A DNA stretch of 64,000 nt, taken from assembly GCA_036850595.1 (NCBI GenBank), contig CM072159.1, forward strand, positions 33,531,660 through 33,595,659, read 5' to 3'. Positions 30,901 through 43,905 of this stretch are shown here, piece by piece; position 1 is the first letter of the stretch, and each line of letters starts with the position of its first letter. The notes beneath the pieces were generated by a model. That model worked only from the letters and a program-made list of their open reading frames with translations, had not been told where the DNA came from and searched no databases. A program made the position numbers and the translations under genes. The stretch is from Rhyacichthys aspro. Its lineage: Eukaryota > Chordata > Actinopteri > Gobiiformes > Rhyacichthyidae.

Positions 30901-33900
30901 GGATCTAGTCTGTTTTCCTTCGATTCAGAGAGTCTATTCAGAGGTGATTACTGTATGTTTTAATAATACACTGAGATGAGATGTTTATGCAGACGTTTAT
31001 AGAAAAACATTTAATATTTTTCATTTTATTATGAACCACACAAGACTGGAAAGTATAAAACTTTAGTAATAGAAAAAGAATATACCACTCAATTAAAAGT
31101 TAAATGTATAGTTCCTTCTCTAAATTTAACCCATTTATCCTCAAGTGCCACTCAAATAAACTATGAGCAAATAGAGATAACTATTAACTTCACTTCTGAA
31201 CGTTCATTCTCGTGTTTTTATTACCAAACACTTTAAATAAAACCAGACCAGTTTTTCCTCCAAAATACTAATCCATTTGACCAAACTGAAGTTTAGAGTT
31301 TAGCGTTAGCTTAGCTGTGACTTCAGCGTCAGGACGACAATTATCTCCTCCTCGTTAAACATTACGTGATTGAATTGACAGTATTTATCTGTGTTTTACG
31401 TTGTCTCCCTTTTCTCTGTTGATGCTTTTTTGATCCGTTTCTTTGTGATCATTTAACTGCACAGAGACCAGTCCTGACGTCTCCTATGGACTGTCTTTTC
31501 TTTTTTCATTTAACCGTGGACACGTCTGACTGTTATTATTATACTTTATTACCGTTTGCTTTGAATATTGTTATTGCTTATTCTTTAGTTTGGGGACAGT
31601 ATTATTACTTAAACTTGCCTCAATGGTTCATTTGGATGTTTATGTTGCTCTTTTCACTTAATCACATTTATCTACAGGTGTTGGGTTTGTCATTTGTTTT
31701 TGTGTGTTGATTTGTTTCTGTAGTTGTGAGTATAGTTTCTTCTTCTATGTTAAAAAAAGGCAAAACAATATCATCCTGAGTAAAGTAAAAAGATGTACAT
31801 TTTTGTTTTGTTTTCCCATTTTTACTCCAGAATAATCAACCGTGGCTTGTCTTGTGTTCGATAGTGATTTTGAGAAAGTGCTGGCGCAGCTCCATTGGCC
31901 GATCCTGTCTCCTCCGACTCAGACTCTGACGGTTCCTGCCAACGCTCAGGAGGTCAACAGCCAGCTGGAAATGTTGGTCTCACAGCTGCTCGCTCTGCAG
32001 AACTCGTATCCTTTAGATCCATCATATTATCTCATTTATCGCCGCTGTTTGAGCTAAAAATTAGATATTCGCAAACTGTTTGTGGGGGAAGGACCGCTGC
32101 TGTTTGTGCAAATATGAGGCATAGACAATAGTCCTCCATTTGGCCAAAATACCCAGGATGCATCTGTGTATCCTCCGAAGGCTTTCCCTACCCTTAATGC
32201 ACCGCAGTTGTTTTGAAAAGAAGGCGGAAGAAAAAGAAGTGAGGCTTAAAGCTGAGAATTTTCAGTTTAAATGTCACATGTTGCAATGACAATAAATGTC
32301 TATTCCTGCAGAACTGATCACATTCAGCTGCTCTTTTTACTAAAAGTACATCTGACATAAAACAAAGTAAATGCAAAGTAAACTGCATTTTATTTTATGG
32401 TTGAATATTTGATGGTCCATAACTCCCTCTAACAGGACTTTTTTAGATAAAAACAGGACCCAGGACTCTGGCTTTTGGAGGAAACATTATCCAGTTTATT
32501 GATCCATTTATCCATGAATCTGCTGCGTTACTTCTTCTAGTCCAGTGTCTGCAGATAAAGAAGTGTGTGTCCTTCATTTTGTTGGAGATGCCGTAGTTCA
32601 AACCTGTGACATTTATTCCTTGACCTCCCAAACTCCAGTGACAACATCATTTCCCAGAGTTCCTCAGTGACTCCACAGGAAGTGCCCCAGACCCCTCTGT
32701 GTTTACCGGTTCAGATCATGCTGCTGCCGCTCAGCAAGAGGTTTAAATACCACTTCTCTGGAAACAGACAGACCAACTCTCTCAGCAAGGTCTGTCCACA
32801 CTAGAGAAAAACAGAATAAAACTGAACTGTGTTGGTTTAAAATGTGTCTGGTTCCTCCTGGTTTCAGCCCGAATGGTACCTCACTCAGGTTTTAATGTGG
32901 ATCAGTAACAGCTCCAGCTTTTTAGACGAAAAGATCCAACCCATTTTAGACCGAGCAGCCGCCAACGTCAGAGCCAAGGTAAGAACTGTTCACACCCTCA
33001 CTCAGACAGAAGGGAACTGTTCACACCTCTCCCTCAGACAGAAGTACTGTTCACACCTCTCCCTCAGACAGAAGTACTTTTCACACTCCTCCCTCAGACA
33101 GAAGTACTGTTCACACCTCTCCCTCAGACAGAAGTACTGTTCACACCCCTCCCTCAGACAGAAGTACTGTTCACACCTCTCCCTCAGATTTTTAATTCCC
33201 CTCTCCCTAATAGAAACTTTCACACCCCTCCCTCAACAGAAACTTTCACACCTCTCCCTCAGACAGAAGTACTTTTCACACCCCTCCCTCAGACAATACT
33301 TTCACCCTCTCCTAACAAATACTTTTCACACCCCTCCTCAAAGAAGTATTTCTTAATAAAATTTCTCCTTAATAAAGAACTTATTTATAAAATAATCCTC
33401 CTAAAGAAAACTTTCACACTCCTCCCTCAATAACTTTCACTCCCTCAAACTTCACACCCCTTCCTCAACAAACTCACCCTCTCTAAAAACCACCCTCCCC
33501 TCAAATTTCACCCTCCCTCAAACCCCTCTCTCAAGATATTTTCACACCCCTCCCTCAGACAGAAGTACTGTTCACACCTCTCCCTCAGATAGAAGAACTG
33601 TTCACACTCCTCCCTCAGATAGAAGAACTGTTCACACCTCTCCCTCAGATAGAAGAACTGTTCACACTCCTCCCTCAGACAGAAGAACTGTTCACACTCC
33701 TCCCTCAGATAGAAGAACTGTTCACACTCCTCCCTCAGACAGATATATCTTGTATAAATAAAAGTGGTGGTGTTGTTTCCATCATAATTTCTTGTACAAA
33801 CACATTTTTAGAGGAAAGTGTGTAAAAACAGATAAAAGCAGCTCTTGGTTTTAAGCCGTATTTATTTGTTTTGTTTGTTTGTTTGTTTGTTTGTTTGTTT

Positions 33901-36900
33901 ATTTGTTTGTTTGTTTCAGGTGGAGTTGTGCCGCGGCCTCTTGTCTCTGCTGGAACAGAAAGTGTCTGGTGACGCGTCGCGGCTGCTGTACGACGACGCT
34001 CTCTTCTGCCACCTGGTGGAGGAGGTGCTGCAGTTCGAGAAGGAGCTGCGGGGTCAGCAGTCGTACCCCGTCCCTCTCCCCGGACTCCTCCACCTGCTGC
34101 TGGACGACGCTGTGCTGCAGAAGTGGCTCACCATGGAGAAGAAGAGTCAGACAAATATAAATATACACGCCTCTAATCTGCAAGAAATATTCATTATGAT
34201 GCCACTGACTGCACTAAAAGAGAAAAGAGAGGGGCTCACTTTGGTCTGATGCTGAACTCAGAGTAGTTTAAAGTTAAAAACAGACATTTAGCTTCAGAGC
34301 AGCATCAGAGCAGCTCCAATAACCTACAGGACTCTGCAGACGATACAAACACAATCACAGAGAAAGGAGTCATGTTGTGTCTGAAATGCTTCGGTTTAGC
34401 AAAGTGGCAGGAAATGGATACAGTACAGTGTCGTCTGTAGAACAGTGTGCTTCATTGATTTACTTTTAGCATCTTTTAGCAAGACTTTGTGAAATTATAT
34501 TAAAGACCTGTAAATGATATTAAATTATAATAAACCTAAGGGCTAAAACTAGAAAGGATCCAACCTAAACTACTTTATTTTCACTCAGAGGTAATGCACA
34601 CTGCTGCTCCTGCTTTGCTATTGTTGCTTCAAAATAGTTACAGATGAATAAATCAATGAATCTTAAACATTAGTCTTGTGCTGTAGTAACCAGCAGGTGG
34701 CACCATTTGACCAAAAACAACCCAGTCCTGTGTAAAAATATCTTTTATCAATACCACAAACAACACAATTTATAAAATCTGAATTAAAAGCTCAGAAATG
34801 GTGAACAGTTCATTTGTAAATGTGTTTGTGTGTGTGCAGTGGCGCTGGAGAAAGTGGACGCCATGTTGTCCTCAGACGGAGCGTGGACGTCTCAGTACAA
34901 AGACATCAGTGACGTGGACGAACTCAAGGCTCCAGACTGTGCTGAGACCTTCATGACTCTGCTGCAGGTGATCACAGGTGAGCATCTGTCCTCGGGAGCG
35001 TTTATGAAGCAGGTTTAGGACTAATCCAGGTTTATTTTATTAACAGCTTTGAGTCATTGTACAATAATCAATAATAATACCATATTGTAGTAAAGGTAAC
35101 ATATATAATACCTAGTGCTCATGTTCCTACACCTCCTGATGATCATTGTTGGGACCTGAGTATTTCCATCTTTCTAATCAGTTACATTTCTTTATTTCAT
35201 GTTTTTTATTTGATGTTATTGTTGCTCTTATTCTTTGGTGAGAAGCTTCCGTCTGAGGTTTAAAGAAAGTTACCAAACAGGTTTTCATACACTCCTCTGA
35301 GACTGACAGCGCTGGAGGAAGTACTCACATTTAAATTCTTACTTAATTGAAAGTTATTAAAGTAATTGCTTTTTATTGTACTTTCAAATATAAAAGTAAG
35401 TATTTGAATCAATTTGAATAATTAATCGATATAAAATAGATCAAAAGGTTGGTTGGATGATAATTACAAAGGATTAAAAACCCATTAATCTCAGAGTCAC
35501 GTGTAGCTCAACAGAACAAGAGTATTCTATTAGTAGTAGAGTATTGTTCCTGAATCAGATCCTCAGTGTTTACTAATGTTTCTGCTGCAGTGACTAATGA
35601 AGAATTAGTTCAGAGCATCTTTAAGACTCAGGCTGAAGGTCTTATTAAACCATGATGCTGCTAAAGGTGAAGCTCACCTGTGTCTGTTTAATATATAATA
35701 AAGTTTGACAGATCACAGAGAGATGCTGCGTTCAGTTTGCTTCGTAAAACTCAGCGCTATAGGTTAAGGTAAATATGTTGCACACATTTCATTTAAGGTG
35801 TTGCACATTTACAATTTACAAACTTAAATGTACTTGTTCTTGTGAAGCTGAAGGAAAAATGTAGTGCAGTAGAAAGTACAGATATTTGCTCTAAAATGTA
35901 CCTGCTTTTAAATCTACTTCAGTAAAGTACTTGATAATTGTACTTAAGAACAGAACTGGAGTATTTTTACTTCATTTAAGTCCACCTCTGGAGAGTAAGA
36001 TCCAGGTCAGTTTGGTGCCTTCATACATTAAGAAGTATACTTCATAGAGTAGATGTAAAAGTTATTCAATAGTCTGCAGCACACTGTGAGAACACAGAGA
36101 ACTACAGAGAACTACGGAGAACTCAAGTTAGTGGTGTTTAAAGACTGCTCCAGATCTGAAAACTGAGTGTAAGTGCATTTTATCCAAAGAGTATTAGTTG
36201 CGTATTTACATGTTTCCTGATAATCTCCTCAGATCGTTACCGAGCCCTGCCGTGTGCTTCGGCTCAGCTCAAGTTTCTGCAGCTTCAGAAAGAGTTGGTG
36301 GACGACTTCCGTATTCGTCTCACTCAGGTAACTCTGACCAGGCTTTAAACGTTCACCTGACTGAGTTCTCTCTGAAGTCACCAGCTTTTCTGCAATAACA
36401 CAGCTTCATTTAAACCATGTGTTTTGTAGGTGATGAAAGAAGAGTCTCGAAACCCGATGGGAGCTCGTTACTGTGCCATTCTCAACGCCGTCAACTACAT
36501 TTCCACAATCCTCACAGACTGGGAGGACAACGTGGTACGGATCTGGACATTTACACATCTTTGTCTTCATCCTTACTTTAAAGCTCCAGAACCTGATTTA
36601 GTTTTATGTCCCACTTTCCTCCAACAGCAGCAGTGACCTTTTCTGCTTCTTTTATTTAAAAAAAAAGCTCAAACCAGTCACATTAAATCAAAGTTTAGAG
36701 CTGAAACTTTTCTCTTTGTAGTTTCTCGTTGTAGACTGTAGTGATCCTGTAATTATCTCTGTCTCATTAAACAATGAAGCATTACCAACATTTATTCTCT
36801 GTAAAATTAGACGTATTTTCAACAGAATAACCCATTTCCTTGGTTTATTTCCTTGTTCCTTCGTTGTTGACGTCAGTGTCGACCAATGGGAGCGCTCCTT

Positions 36901-39604
36901 TTTACCTGAAGTGAGCTGTGATTGGACTGATCATTCTCATCTATTAAAATGAGGAATGAGGAGGAGTTAATCACTTTAGTCCCCACAGTTACAGTTTTAG
37001 TCTTAGTTTTTTGACTAAAATGCAGTTTAGTTTCAGTAATAATTTAGTCTAATCCTTTAGTCGACTATATCTACAATAGATTTAAAATATAAAGAGTAAT
37101 GCATTCAGTAATAATGTCTCTAATGAAAGTAAACTAGTCCTAACCTGTTCCTGGTATTCAGGTTCCAAGTGTTAACATAGTTTGTATTTAAAGTGGTTCT
37201 CTTTTGGTCTCCTGTCGTCTTCCCGAGGCTCTAACAAATGTTTGTGTCTGACATCACTTCAGCGACGCTCAAAAACCTGAGTCTGATTGAATCTCTTCTC
37301 AACTCTTCTCCTTTTCATTTAGTCTCTGTTTATTTTAGTTTTTATTGAAAGCGTTGATACATTTAGTCAGTTTTCGTTAATTACTTTTTGTTTAGTTTTG
37401 ATTTCTTTTTCGTCTTTTTGTCTTTGTGTAGTTCTTCCTTCAGCTGCAGCAGACGGCGGTGTCTCTCGGGGACGAGGAGGTGGTGGGAGGCGTAGGGATG
37501 ATGGAGTTGGGACGCCTGGCTTCTCTGGAGAGCTCTCTGTTCGATGAACTGCTGGCTCTGCTCGACCGACTCCGAGCCGACATGATCGGACGACTGTTGG
37601 ACGGGATCATGAGGGAAATATCTGAGAAGGCCTGGCCGTACCGTCAGGACCGGTGAGAGCGCAGCCTCAAACACGCCTATGGTTAATATCTACGTTAATA
37701 ACAGTTTTCTGGTGTCAGGTGGTTGTCGTTACCGTCGCAGCAGGACCAGTCCGTCATGTCTCTGTCCACTTCGGCCTGTCCCATGATGCTTTGTGTGAGA
37801 GACCGGCTCTTAAACCTGCATCAGATCCTGAGCCTGCCTCTGTTCCAGCTCACGTGGCAGGGCCTCGCCGAGAGGCTGGACCGGTTCCTCTATCAGGAGG
37901 TCGGGAGTTTAGGGGAGTTTACAGGAGTTTACAGGAGTTTACAGGAGTTTACGGGAGTTTACAGGAGATTACAGGAGTTTACAAGAGTTTACAGGAGTTT
38001 ACAAGAGTTTACAGGGAGTTTACAAGAGTTTACAGGAGTTTACAGGAGTTTACAGGATGTTACAGGGTTTTACGGGAGTTTACAGGAGTTTACAAGAGTT
38101 TACAGGAGTTTACGGGAGTTTACGGGAGTTTACAGGAGTTTACAGGAGTTTACAGGAGTTTACGGGAGTTTACAGGAGATTACAGGAGTTTACAAGAGTT
38201 TACAAGAGTTTACAGGAGTTTACGGGAGTTTACGGGAGTTTACAGGAGTTTACAGGGGTTTACAGGGAGTTTACAAGAGTTTACAGGAGTTTACAGGAGT
38301 TTACAGGAGTTTACAGGAGTTTACAGGAGTTTACAGGGAGTTTACAAGGTTTTACAGGAGTTTACGGGAGTTTACAGGAGTTTACAGGGAGTTTACAAGA
38401 GTTTACAGGGTTTTACAGGAGTTTACGGGAGTTTACAGGAGTTTACAGGGTTTTACAGGAGTTTACAATAGTTTACGGGAGTTTACAGGAGTTTAAAGGA
38501 GTTTACAGGAGTTTACAGGGTTTTACAGGAGTTTACAGGAGATCATTAATTAAACATAATTCTCGCATCACCATTAAATATTCCAGTGAAATGAGTTGCT
38601 GTGTGTTTTCCAGGTGATCCTCAGGAATCATTTCAGTGACGGTGGAGCTGCTCAGCTTCAGTTTGACATGAGCAGAAACCTGTTCCCTCTCTTCGGTCAC
38701 TACTGCAAAAGACCAGAGAACTTCTTCAAACAGTGAGTTGTAACTCTAGCATCTATTAAACCCTCACAGCTCAAAAGGCACTTCCACAGGTGGCTTTTTC
38801 ACACAAATTAAATCTGTATTTATTTAACAACACAACAACATTATAAAGAAGTACAATTGAGAAGTGCTTGTAGGCTGCTTTTTGGCCAAAATAATGATTT
38901 AATAGTTAGTCAGAGGCTCAAGACCAAGTGAAGTCTGAGTCTTTGGTTAAAGTTTTTTTGACATTTACAAGTGCTTTTTACATTTCCTCAAGTCAGAAGT
39001 CATCGTTTGTGACTCCAGTCCGACTCAAGTCCAGGTCACGTGACTCCAGTCCGACTCAAGTCCAGGTCACGTGACTCCAGTCCGACTCTTTATGCCACAA
39101 TGGATTTAAATGTGAAAAAGTACATTCGGTATCTGTATGTCAACATGTAATTTACTGCAGTTGCTTGAAAAACATGAAAACACACCTTGAAAGTGCTTGA
39201 AAAGTGCTGGAATTCAAACTTAGAAAAGGTGTAAAAACCCTGACTAAGAGAGCAGTTCACTCGTTGGAAGAGATTATTACATAAGAGACAACAACCACCA
39301 CATTCTGACGGAAATCTGAAAAACATTTTTGAAACACACCTGTTATTCACACCATTGACTTATGTAATAATGAATAAAATGTCTTTGTGTTTGCGTCAGT
39401 GTGAAGGAGGCGTGTATCGTGTTGTGTCTGACGGTGGGCTCTGCGATCCTGCTCAGAAACCTGCTCAGAGAATGGGACCAGAACAGTGAACCCGGAGGAG
39501 ACCCTTCACCGGAGTCTGCTTTAAACGAACTGGGAGTTTACTGTTTAGCCCCGTGTGATGTTCTCATCCTCCTCAACCTCAGAGCGTCGTGGCCCGGACA
39601 GTAA
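27900..39604 (+). CDS. rint1: RAD50-interacting protein 1, complete gene
   Basis: RINT1 is a subunit of the ER NRZ (Dsl1-type) tethering complex with ZW10 and NAG. It captures Golgi-derived vesicles, and it is also linked to RAD50 and the G2/M checkpoint. Coding exons: 27900-28109, 28682-28807, 28888-29003, 30266-30439, 31865-32005, 32639-32789, 32868-32978, 33920-34145, 34840-34977, 36233-36327, 36430-36534, 37432-37652, 37719-37899, 38614-38732 and 39400-39604. All phases join, giving 772 aa, close to the human protein of about 790. The N-terminus has a predicted coiled coil (LKKVGDLLEKLQTENEALEK). Diagnostic stretches are FWHKIIKDRL, AQLHWPI, PEWYLTQVLMWI, RYCAILNAVNYIST, FPLFGHYCKRPENFF and the C-terminal ILLNLRASWPGQ. 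Donors at 28110 and 34146 are the weaker GTCAGA. In-frame ATGs at 27714 and 27819 are alternatives; I chose 27900 for its context. Confidence 0.93.
32988..33745 (+). repeat. rint1: About 30-bp minisatellite at a rint1 splice donor
   Basis: Units contain CTCCCTCAGACAGAAGTACT and GTTCACACC. The array starts about 10 bases after the donor at 32979 and fills most of intron 32979-33919. The middle part, 33185-33540, is badly degraded with many small deletions. Confidence 0.92.
33868..33914 (+). repeat. rint1: TTTG microsatellite at a rint1 acceptor
   Basis: About eleven copies of GTTT run up to the acceptor TTGTTTCAG at 33919 and form its polypyrimidine tract. Confidence 0.9.
34690..34704 (+). 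promoter_or_regulatory. CTCF-like motif in a rint1 intron
   Basis: CCAGCAGGTGGCACC fits the CTCF core consensus CCASYAGRKGGCRSY at every position. Binding is not shown by sequence alone. Confidence 0.4.
35305..35997. repeat. Possible MITE-like element in a rint1 intron
   Basis: The left edge CTGGAGGAAGTACTCACAT and the right edge, read on the - strand, CTCCAGAGGTGGACTTAAAT, are loosely similar. Internal AGTAAAGTACTT words are typical of fish interspersed elements as I recall them. No coding capacity. Confidence 0.3.
36680..36955 (+). repeat. Dispersed repeat R1, copy in rint1 intron
   Basis: It matches 2300-2640 but lacks two internal segments, including part of the region between CCAACATTT and TCTCTGTAAA. 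It lies in the intron 36535-37431. Confidence 0.8.
37905..38550 (+). repeat. rint1: 10-bp minisatellite at a rint1 splice donor
   Basis: About 60 copies of GAGTTTACAG or GAGTTTACGG with single-base indels. The array starts about 5 bases after the donor GTCGGG at 37900 and fills intron 37900-38613. The long open frames with FTGVYRSLQE come from the repeat. The same unit, inverted, forms the array at 42880-43340. Confidence 0.95.
39003..39087 (+). repeat. rint1: Three copies of a 31-bp unit in a rint1 intron
   Basis: Near-identical units contain GTGACTCCAGTCCGACTCAA and GTCCAGGTCAC. It is a small array in intron 38733-39399. Confidence 0.85.
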
Positions 39605-40596
39605 CTCTAACAGACTGAATACGTTTGTTTTGTTCATTTTCAATCACATTTCCACTCGAGCAGAAGGAGTTCGGCTTTTAGAGGTTTTTCACAGTTACTA
39701 AAGATGGAGCTACACTGCAGAGATAAAGAAATACAAAACGCTAGTGTTTATTCTCAGCAGCTGTTTCTGGTTTTAAACAGTGTGAGCTCTTACTTTGTGA
39801 ATTAAACCCTCTCTATTCCCTGTTTCCACTGCATTAAACAGAAGCAGAACTGAGACGTGAAAGAATGAGGAAATAAAATGAAGGAAACTACTGCAGAATC
39901 TGGATTTAAAGTGTTCGACCTTCAGCCTCTAACATCACGACACATGAATTTACTGTCTTCTTCTTTTTCTTCTTCTTCTTTGAAAAGTTCTCTTCAGATA
40001 TGATTTATAGCTGATAGAAACACAGCTCCTGTGAGTCCAGTGTTTCTGCAGAGATCTCAAGCCTCTTGACGCTCAGTAAACACTTTGTTTAATGCAGCAT
40101 ATGTCGTTTAGTTTTGCTTTTTGTTTGCGTAACTTTATGGAACAATTAAACAATATTCACACCACTTTCTGGGTTCAGTGGTCACTTTTCTAAATGTTCC
40201 ACGTTGAGACAGATATCCAGTATAAACCCTTTAATACACAAAATGAAAAGTTGTAACCAAAAATCACAATTTCAAAACATTGACTATTGTAGTGGTCGAC
40301 CAAATTTGCTAAATCCACCTTTACACTCTAATATGAACTGCACAGACTGAGCCAATGGCTCAGTTACAATAATCTGTCCATGGATTTATGTGTATCATAT
40401 CATTAAAGAGCCGTCCCACCAACACATTCTCTCCACAAATCCTTACATTCTGCCAATGTTTAAATAAAAGTAAATAGAAAACTTCTCTTTTCTGCCTCTA
40501 ATCTCAGATCTTGGTCCGATTAATAACCTGCAGCGTCTTCAGCAGAAGGTGCCCTGCCTCGTCTTCTTCTATCATTAGATCAACCTTTGAATTCCA
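39605..40596 (+). other. rint1 3' UTR and downstream intergenic DNA
   Basis: A likely AATAAA signal lies at about 39872. Beyond that I see no gene. Confidence 0.5.
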
Positions 40597-41542
40597 AGAA
40601 TATTTGGATGACATGACACAATGTCTTAAACAGAAACAGCATTTAGTACATAAAAATACGTTTGAGCTCTGATAGTGTGGAAAACCTAATTTATTTGAAG
40701 TGACCTAAAAAACAGCATTGGGAATTAATAAAGTTGAATTGAACAAAGTTATAGAGACATTGCACTTTAACCTGGAAGATGGCTGTTTGTCTATAAAGTA
40801 TATAATATTATATAATAATACTAATCTTCCATCCGTTTCTGCAGCAGTGTAGTTCCTGTATATTCTCTATTGTTGGGTCTGGAATGTACCTGCAGTTCTG
40901 ATGCACTACTTAGGATCAGGTTAGTCCTGTACCAGTTCAAAGGGCTTCTATAATATATACTTTTACACTTCAACAACTTTTGAACCCACAGGTATGGCAC
41001 ACATCTAATTACACTTCTCACGCAGATTGCACCCTGTTCTCAGCCTTTGTTTAGTCAAATGGGAGAACATCTGTGTTCACATGTTAGAGCACATACCATA
41101 CACTCAGCAGGTTCAAGTCAAGTCAATTGTATTTGTATAACCCAGTATCACTACAACAGTTGTCTCAAAGGGCTTCAGAGGTCAGAGGTTAACATCCCCT
41201 GTCCTTAGACTCTCCATCAGGGTCAGAGGTCAGAGGAAAAACTCCAAAACCCAGAGAAACCTCAGGGAGAACCACAGAAGGAGGCACCCACTCCCAGGAC
41301 GGACAGGCCACGCAATAGATGTGTCCAGGACAGTCACTGACAAATAGTCCATCATATGAACAGGTGAATGAAAAATGAATATAGTCCATGACAATATCAT
41401 TAGGAACAGTTCATCTGAGTGAGAGGAAGTGGGTCAGGATGGGTCCATGGGTCGGGACAGGATCACAGATGGGCCACAGCTAAGGTCCAGTCATCACTGC
41501 AGACATCTGTAAACTCCCGTAAACTCCCTTAAACTCATGTAG
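40597..41542. repeat. Interspersed element, tandem copy 1
   Basis: Two sub-blocks recur downstream: 40597-40791 matches 41541-41734, and 40793-41510 matches about 42163-42880 (offset 1370). The second block includes CAATTGTATTTGTATAACCC and GAGAAACCTCAGGGAGAACC, words common in fish interspersed repeats. It ends in a few AAACTCCCGT units. The 66-codon antisense frames repeated in both copies are not supported as genes. Confidence 0.7.
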
Positions 41543-42880
41543 AATATTTAGATGACATGACACAATGTCTTAAACAGAAACAGCATTTAGTACATAAAAA
41601 TACGTTTGAGCTCTGATAGTGTGGAAAACCTAATTTATTTGAAGTGACCTAAAAACAGCATTGGGAATTAATAAAGTTGAATTGAACAAAGTTATAGAGA
41701 CATTGCACTTTAACCTGGAAGATGGCTGTTTGTCCTTTGACCTCAAGGAAAAGTAACATCTTCCCTCTAAGATCTTGTGATTGGAAAACTTTTTGTAAAA
41801 AAAAACAAAAAAAAACAACATATTAATAAAACCTAGTTCTATCTATGGATCCACAGAAGAACGTTCAGCTCCAGTCTGAAACATTAACAAATATCAACGG
41901 GCCTCATTCATGAAGCTTCTTTTGCAGTAGTTTCTCCTTAAGCTCCTCTCTTGTTCCTAGAACAGAGTAAAGCCTCTTACACAGACATCAATCCTGAAAA
42001 TAACACTGTTTTATTACATTATCAGACTTACACTGGAAAAAAGATTGTGACTAAAGCATGATTGCAGACACAGTTTTACTGATTATATATAAAAGCACAT
42101 GATAAATGATAGAATGGGCAGTGCATAAGCCACAACACACTTGGTACTTTATATTATATAATATAAAGTATATAATATTATATAATAATACTAATCTTCC
42201 ATCCGTTTCTGCAGCAGTGTAGTTCCTGTATATTCTCTATTGTTGGGTCTGGAATGTACCTGCAGTTCTGATGCACTACTTAGGATCAGGTTAGTCCTGT
42301 ACCAGTTCAAAGGGCCTTTATTATATCTACTTTTACACTTCAACAACTTTTGAACCCACAGGTATGGCACACATCTAATTACACTTCTCACGCAGATTGC
42401 ACCCTGTTCTCAGCCTTTGTTTAGTCAAATGGGAGAACATCTGTGTTCACATGTTAGAGCACATACCATACACTCAGCAGGTTCAAGTCAAGTCAATTGT
42501 ATTTGTATAACCCAGTATCACTACAACAGTTGTCTCAAAGGGCTTCAGAGGTCAGAGGTTAACATCCCCTGTCCTTAGACTCTCCATCAGGGTCAGAGGT
42601 CAGAGGAAAAACTCCAAAACCCAGAGAAACCTCAGGGAGAACCACAGAAGGAGGCACCCACTCCCAGGACGGACAGGCCACGCAATAGATGTGTCCAGGA
42701 CAGTCACTGACAAATAGTCCATCATATGAACAGGTGAATGAAAAATGAATATAGTCCATGACAATATCATTAGGAACAGTTCATCTGAGTGAGAGGAAGT
42801 GGGTCAGGATGGGTCCATGGGTCGGGACAGGATCACAGATGGGCCACAGCTAAGGTCCAGTCATCACTGCAGACATCTCT
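41541..42880. repeat. Interspersed element, tandem copy 2
   Basis: This copy has an extra block of about 425 bp (41735-42162) that is absent at the matching junction near 40791. The right-hand part is almost identical to 40793-41510. Confidence 0.7.
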
Positions 42881-43340
42881 AAACTCATGTAAACTCCCAT
42901 AAACTCATGTAAACTCCTGTAAACTCCCATAAACTCCCTTAAACTCATGTAAACTCCTCTAAACTCCTGTAAACTCCTCTAAACTTCTGTAAACTCCCTT
43001 AAACTCATTTAAACTCCCGTAAACTCCTGTAAACTCCTGTAAACTCCCGTAAACTCCTCTAAACTCCTGTAAACTCCCTTAAACTCATTTAAACTCCCGT
43101 AAACTCCCGTAAACTCATTTAAACTCCCGTAAACTCCTGTAAACTCCCTTAAACTCCTGTAAGCTCCCGTAAACTCCTTTAAACTCCCTGTAAACTCCTG
43201 TAGACTCCTCTAAACTCCTCTAAACTCCCTGTAAACTCCTGTAAACTCCTGTAAACTCCTGTAAACTCCTGTAAACCTCTGTAAACTCCTGTAAACTCCC
43301 GTAAACTCCTGTAAACCTCTGTAAACTCCTGTAAACAAAT
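42880..43340 (+). repeat. 10-bp minisatellite AAACTCCTGT
   Basis: About 45 copies of AAACTCCTGT with CCCGT, CCCTT, CATGT and CTCT variants, forming the tail of the duplicated element. It is the reverse complement of the unit in rint1 intron 37900-38613. Confidence 0.95.
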
Positions 43341-43424
43341 AAAGCCATGAAAGAAAAACAAAAACATACATTTAGTTTTTGAAGTTCTTTTCAAGCCCTT
43401 TAAAAGTTCATAAGCTGATTTTTT

Positions 43425-43905
43425 TACTGTTTCATGTAGTTTTTCATGTAGTTTTTCATTTAGTTTTCAGTGTAATCTCCTAAAGTTTATTGTAACAGGA
43501 ATCATCTGAAAAAATGAGACCTTAAGACGTGATCTAGTCTTTATAATGAAGGATTTTAATAGATGAGAATGATCAGTCCACAGCAGGATTTTGTCCAATC
43601 ACAGCTCACTTCAGGTAAAAAGGAGCGCTCCCATTGGTCGACACTGATGTCAACAACGAAGGAACAAGGAAATAAACCAAGGAAATGGGTTATTCTGTTG
43701 GAAATACGTCTTATTTTACAGAGAAACAGCTCAAAAAAAGATAAAAATAGAGAAACAGCAGCAAATGAAACATGGATAAATGTTGGTGATGCTTCAGTGT
43801 TTAATGAGACAGAGATAATTACAGGATCAGTACAGTCTACAACGAGAAACTACAAAGATAAAAGTTTAAGGTCAGATCTAAACTTTGATTTAATGTAATG
43901 TATTA
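43425..43905 (-). repeat. Dispersed repeat R1, inverted copy
   Basis: Reverse complement of the 2300-2745 block, with the same landmarks in mirrored order. The 111-codon open frame inside belongs to the repeat. Confidence 0.8.

Noticed and set aside
37653..38617. Three overlapping frames of 186-272 codons with FTGVYRSLQE repeats
   Set aside because: They run from a rint1 exon through the donor into the 10-bp intron array; the conserved exon 14 follows after the acceptor at 38613.
40821..42759. Repeated 66-aa antisense frames
   Set aside because: They are identical because the element is duplicated; there is no recognisable domain or splice context.
43563..43898. 111-aa open frame, with an 84-aa partner at 2383-2637
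   Set aside because: Both lie in copies of dispersed repeat R1, show no domain and decay differently between copies.
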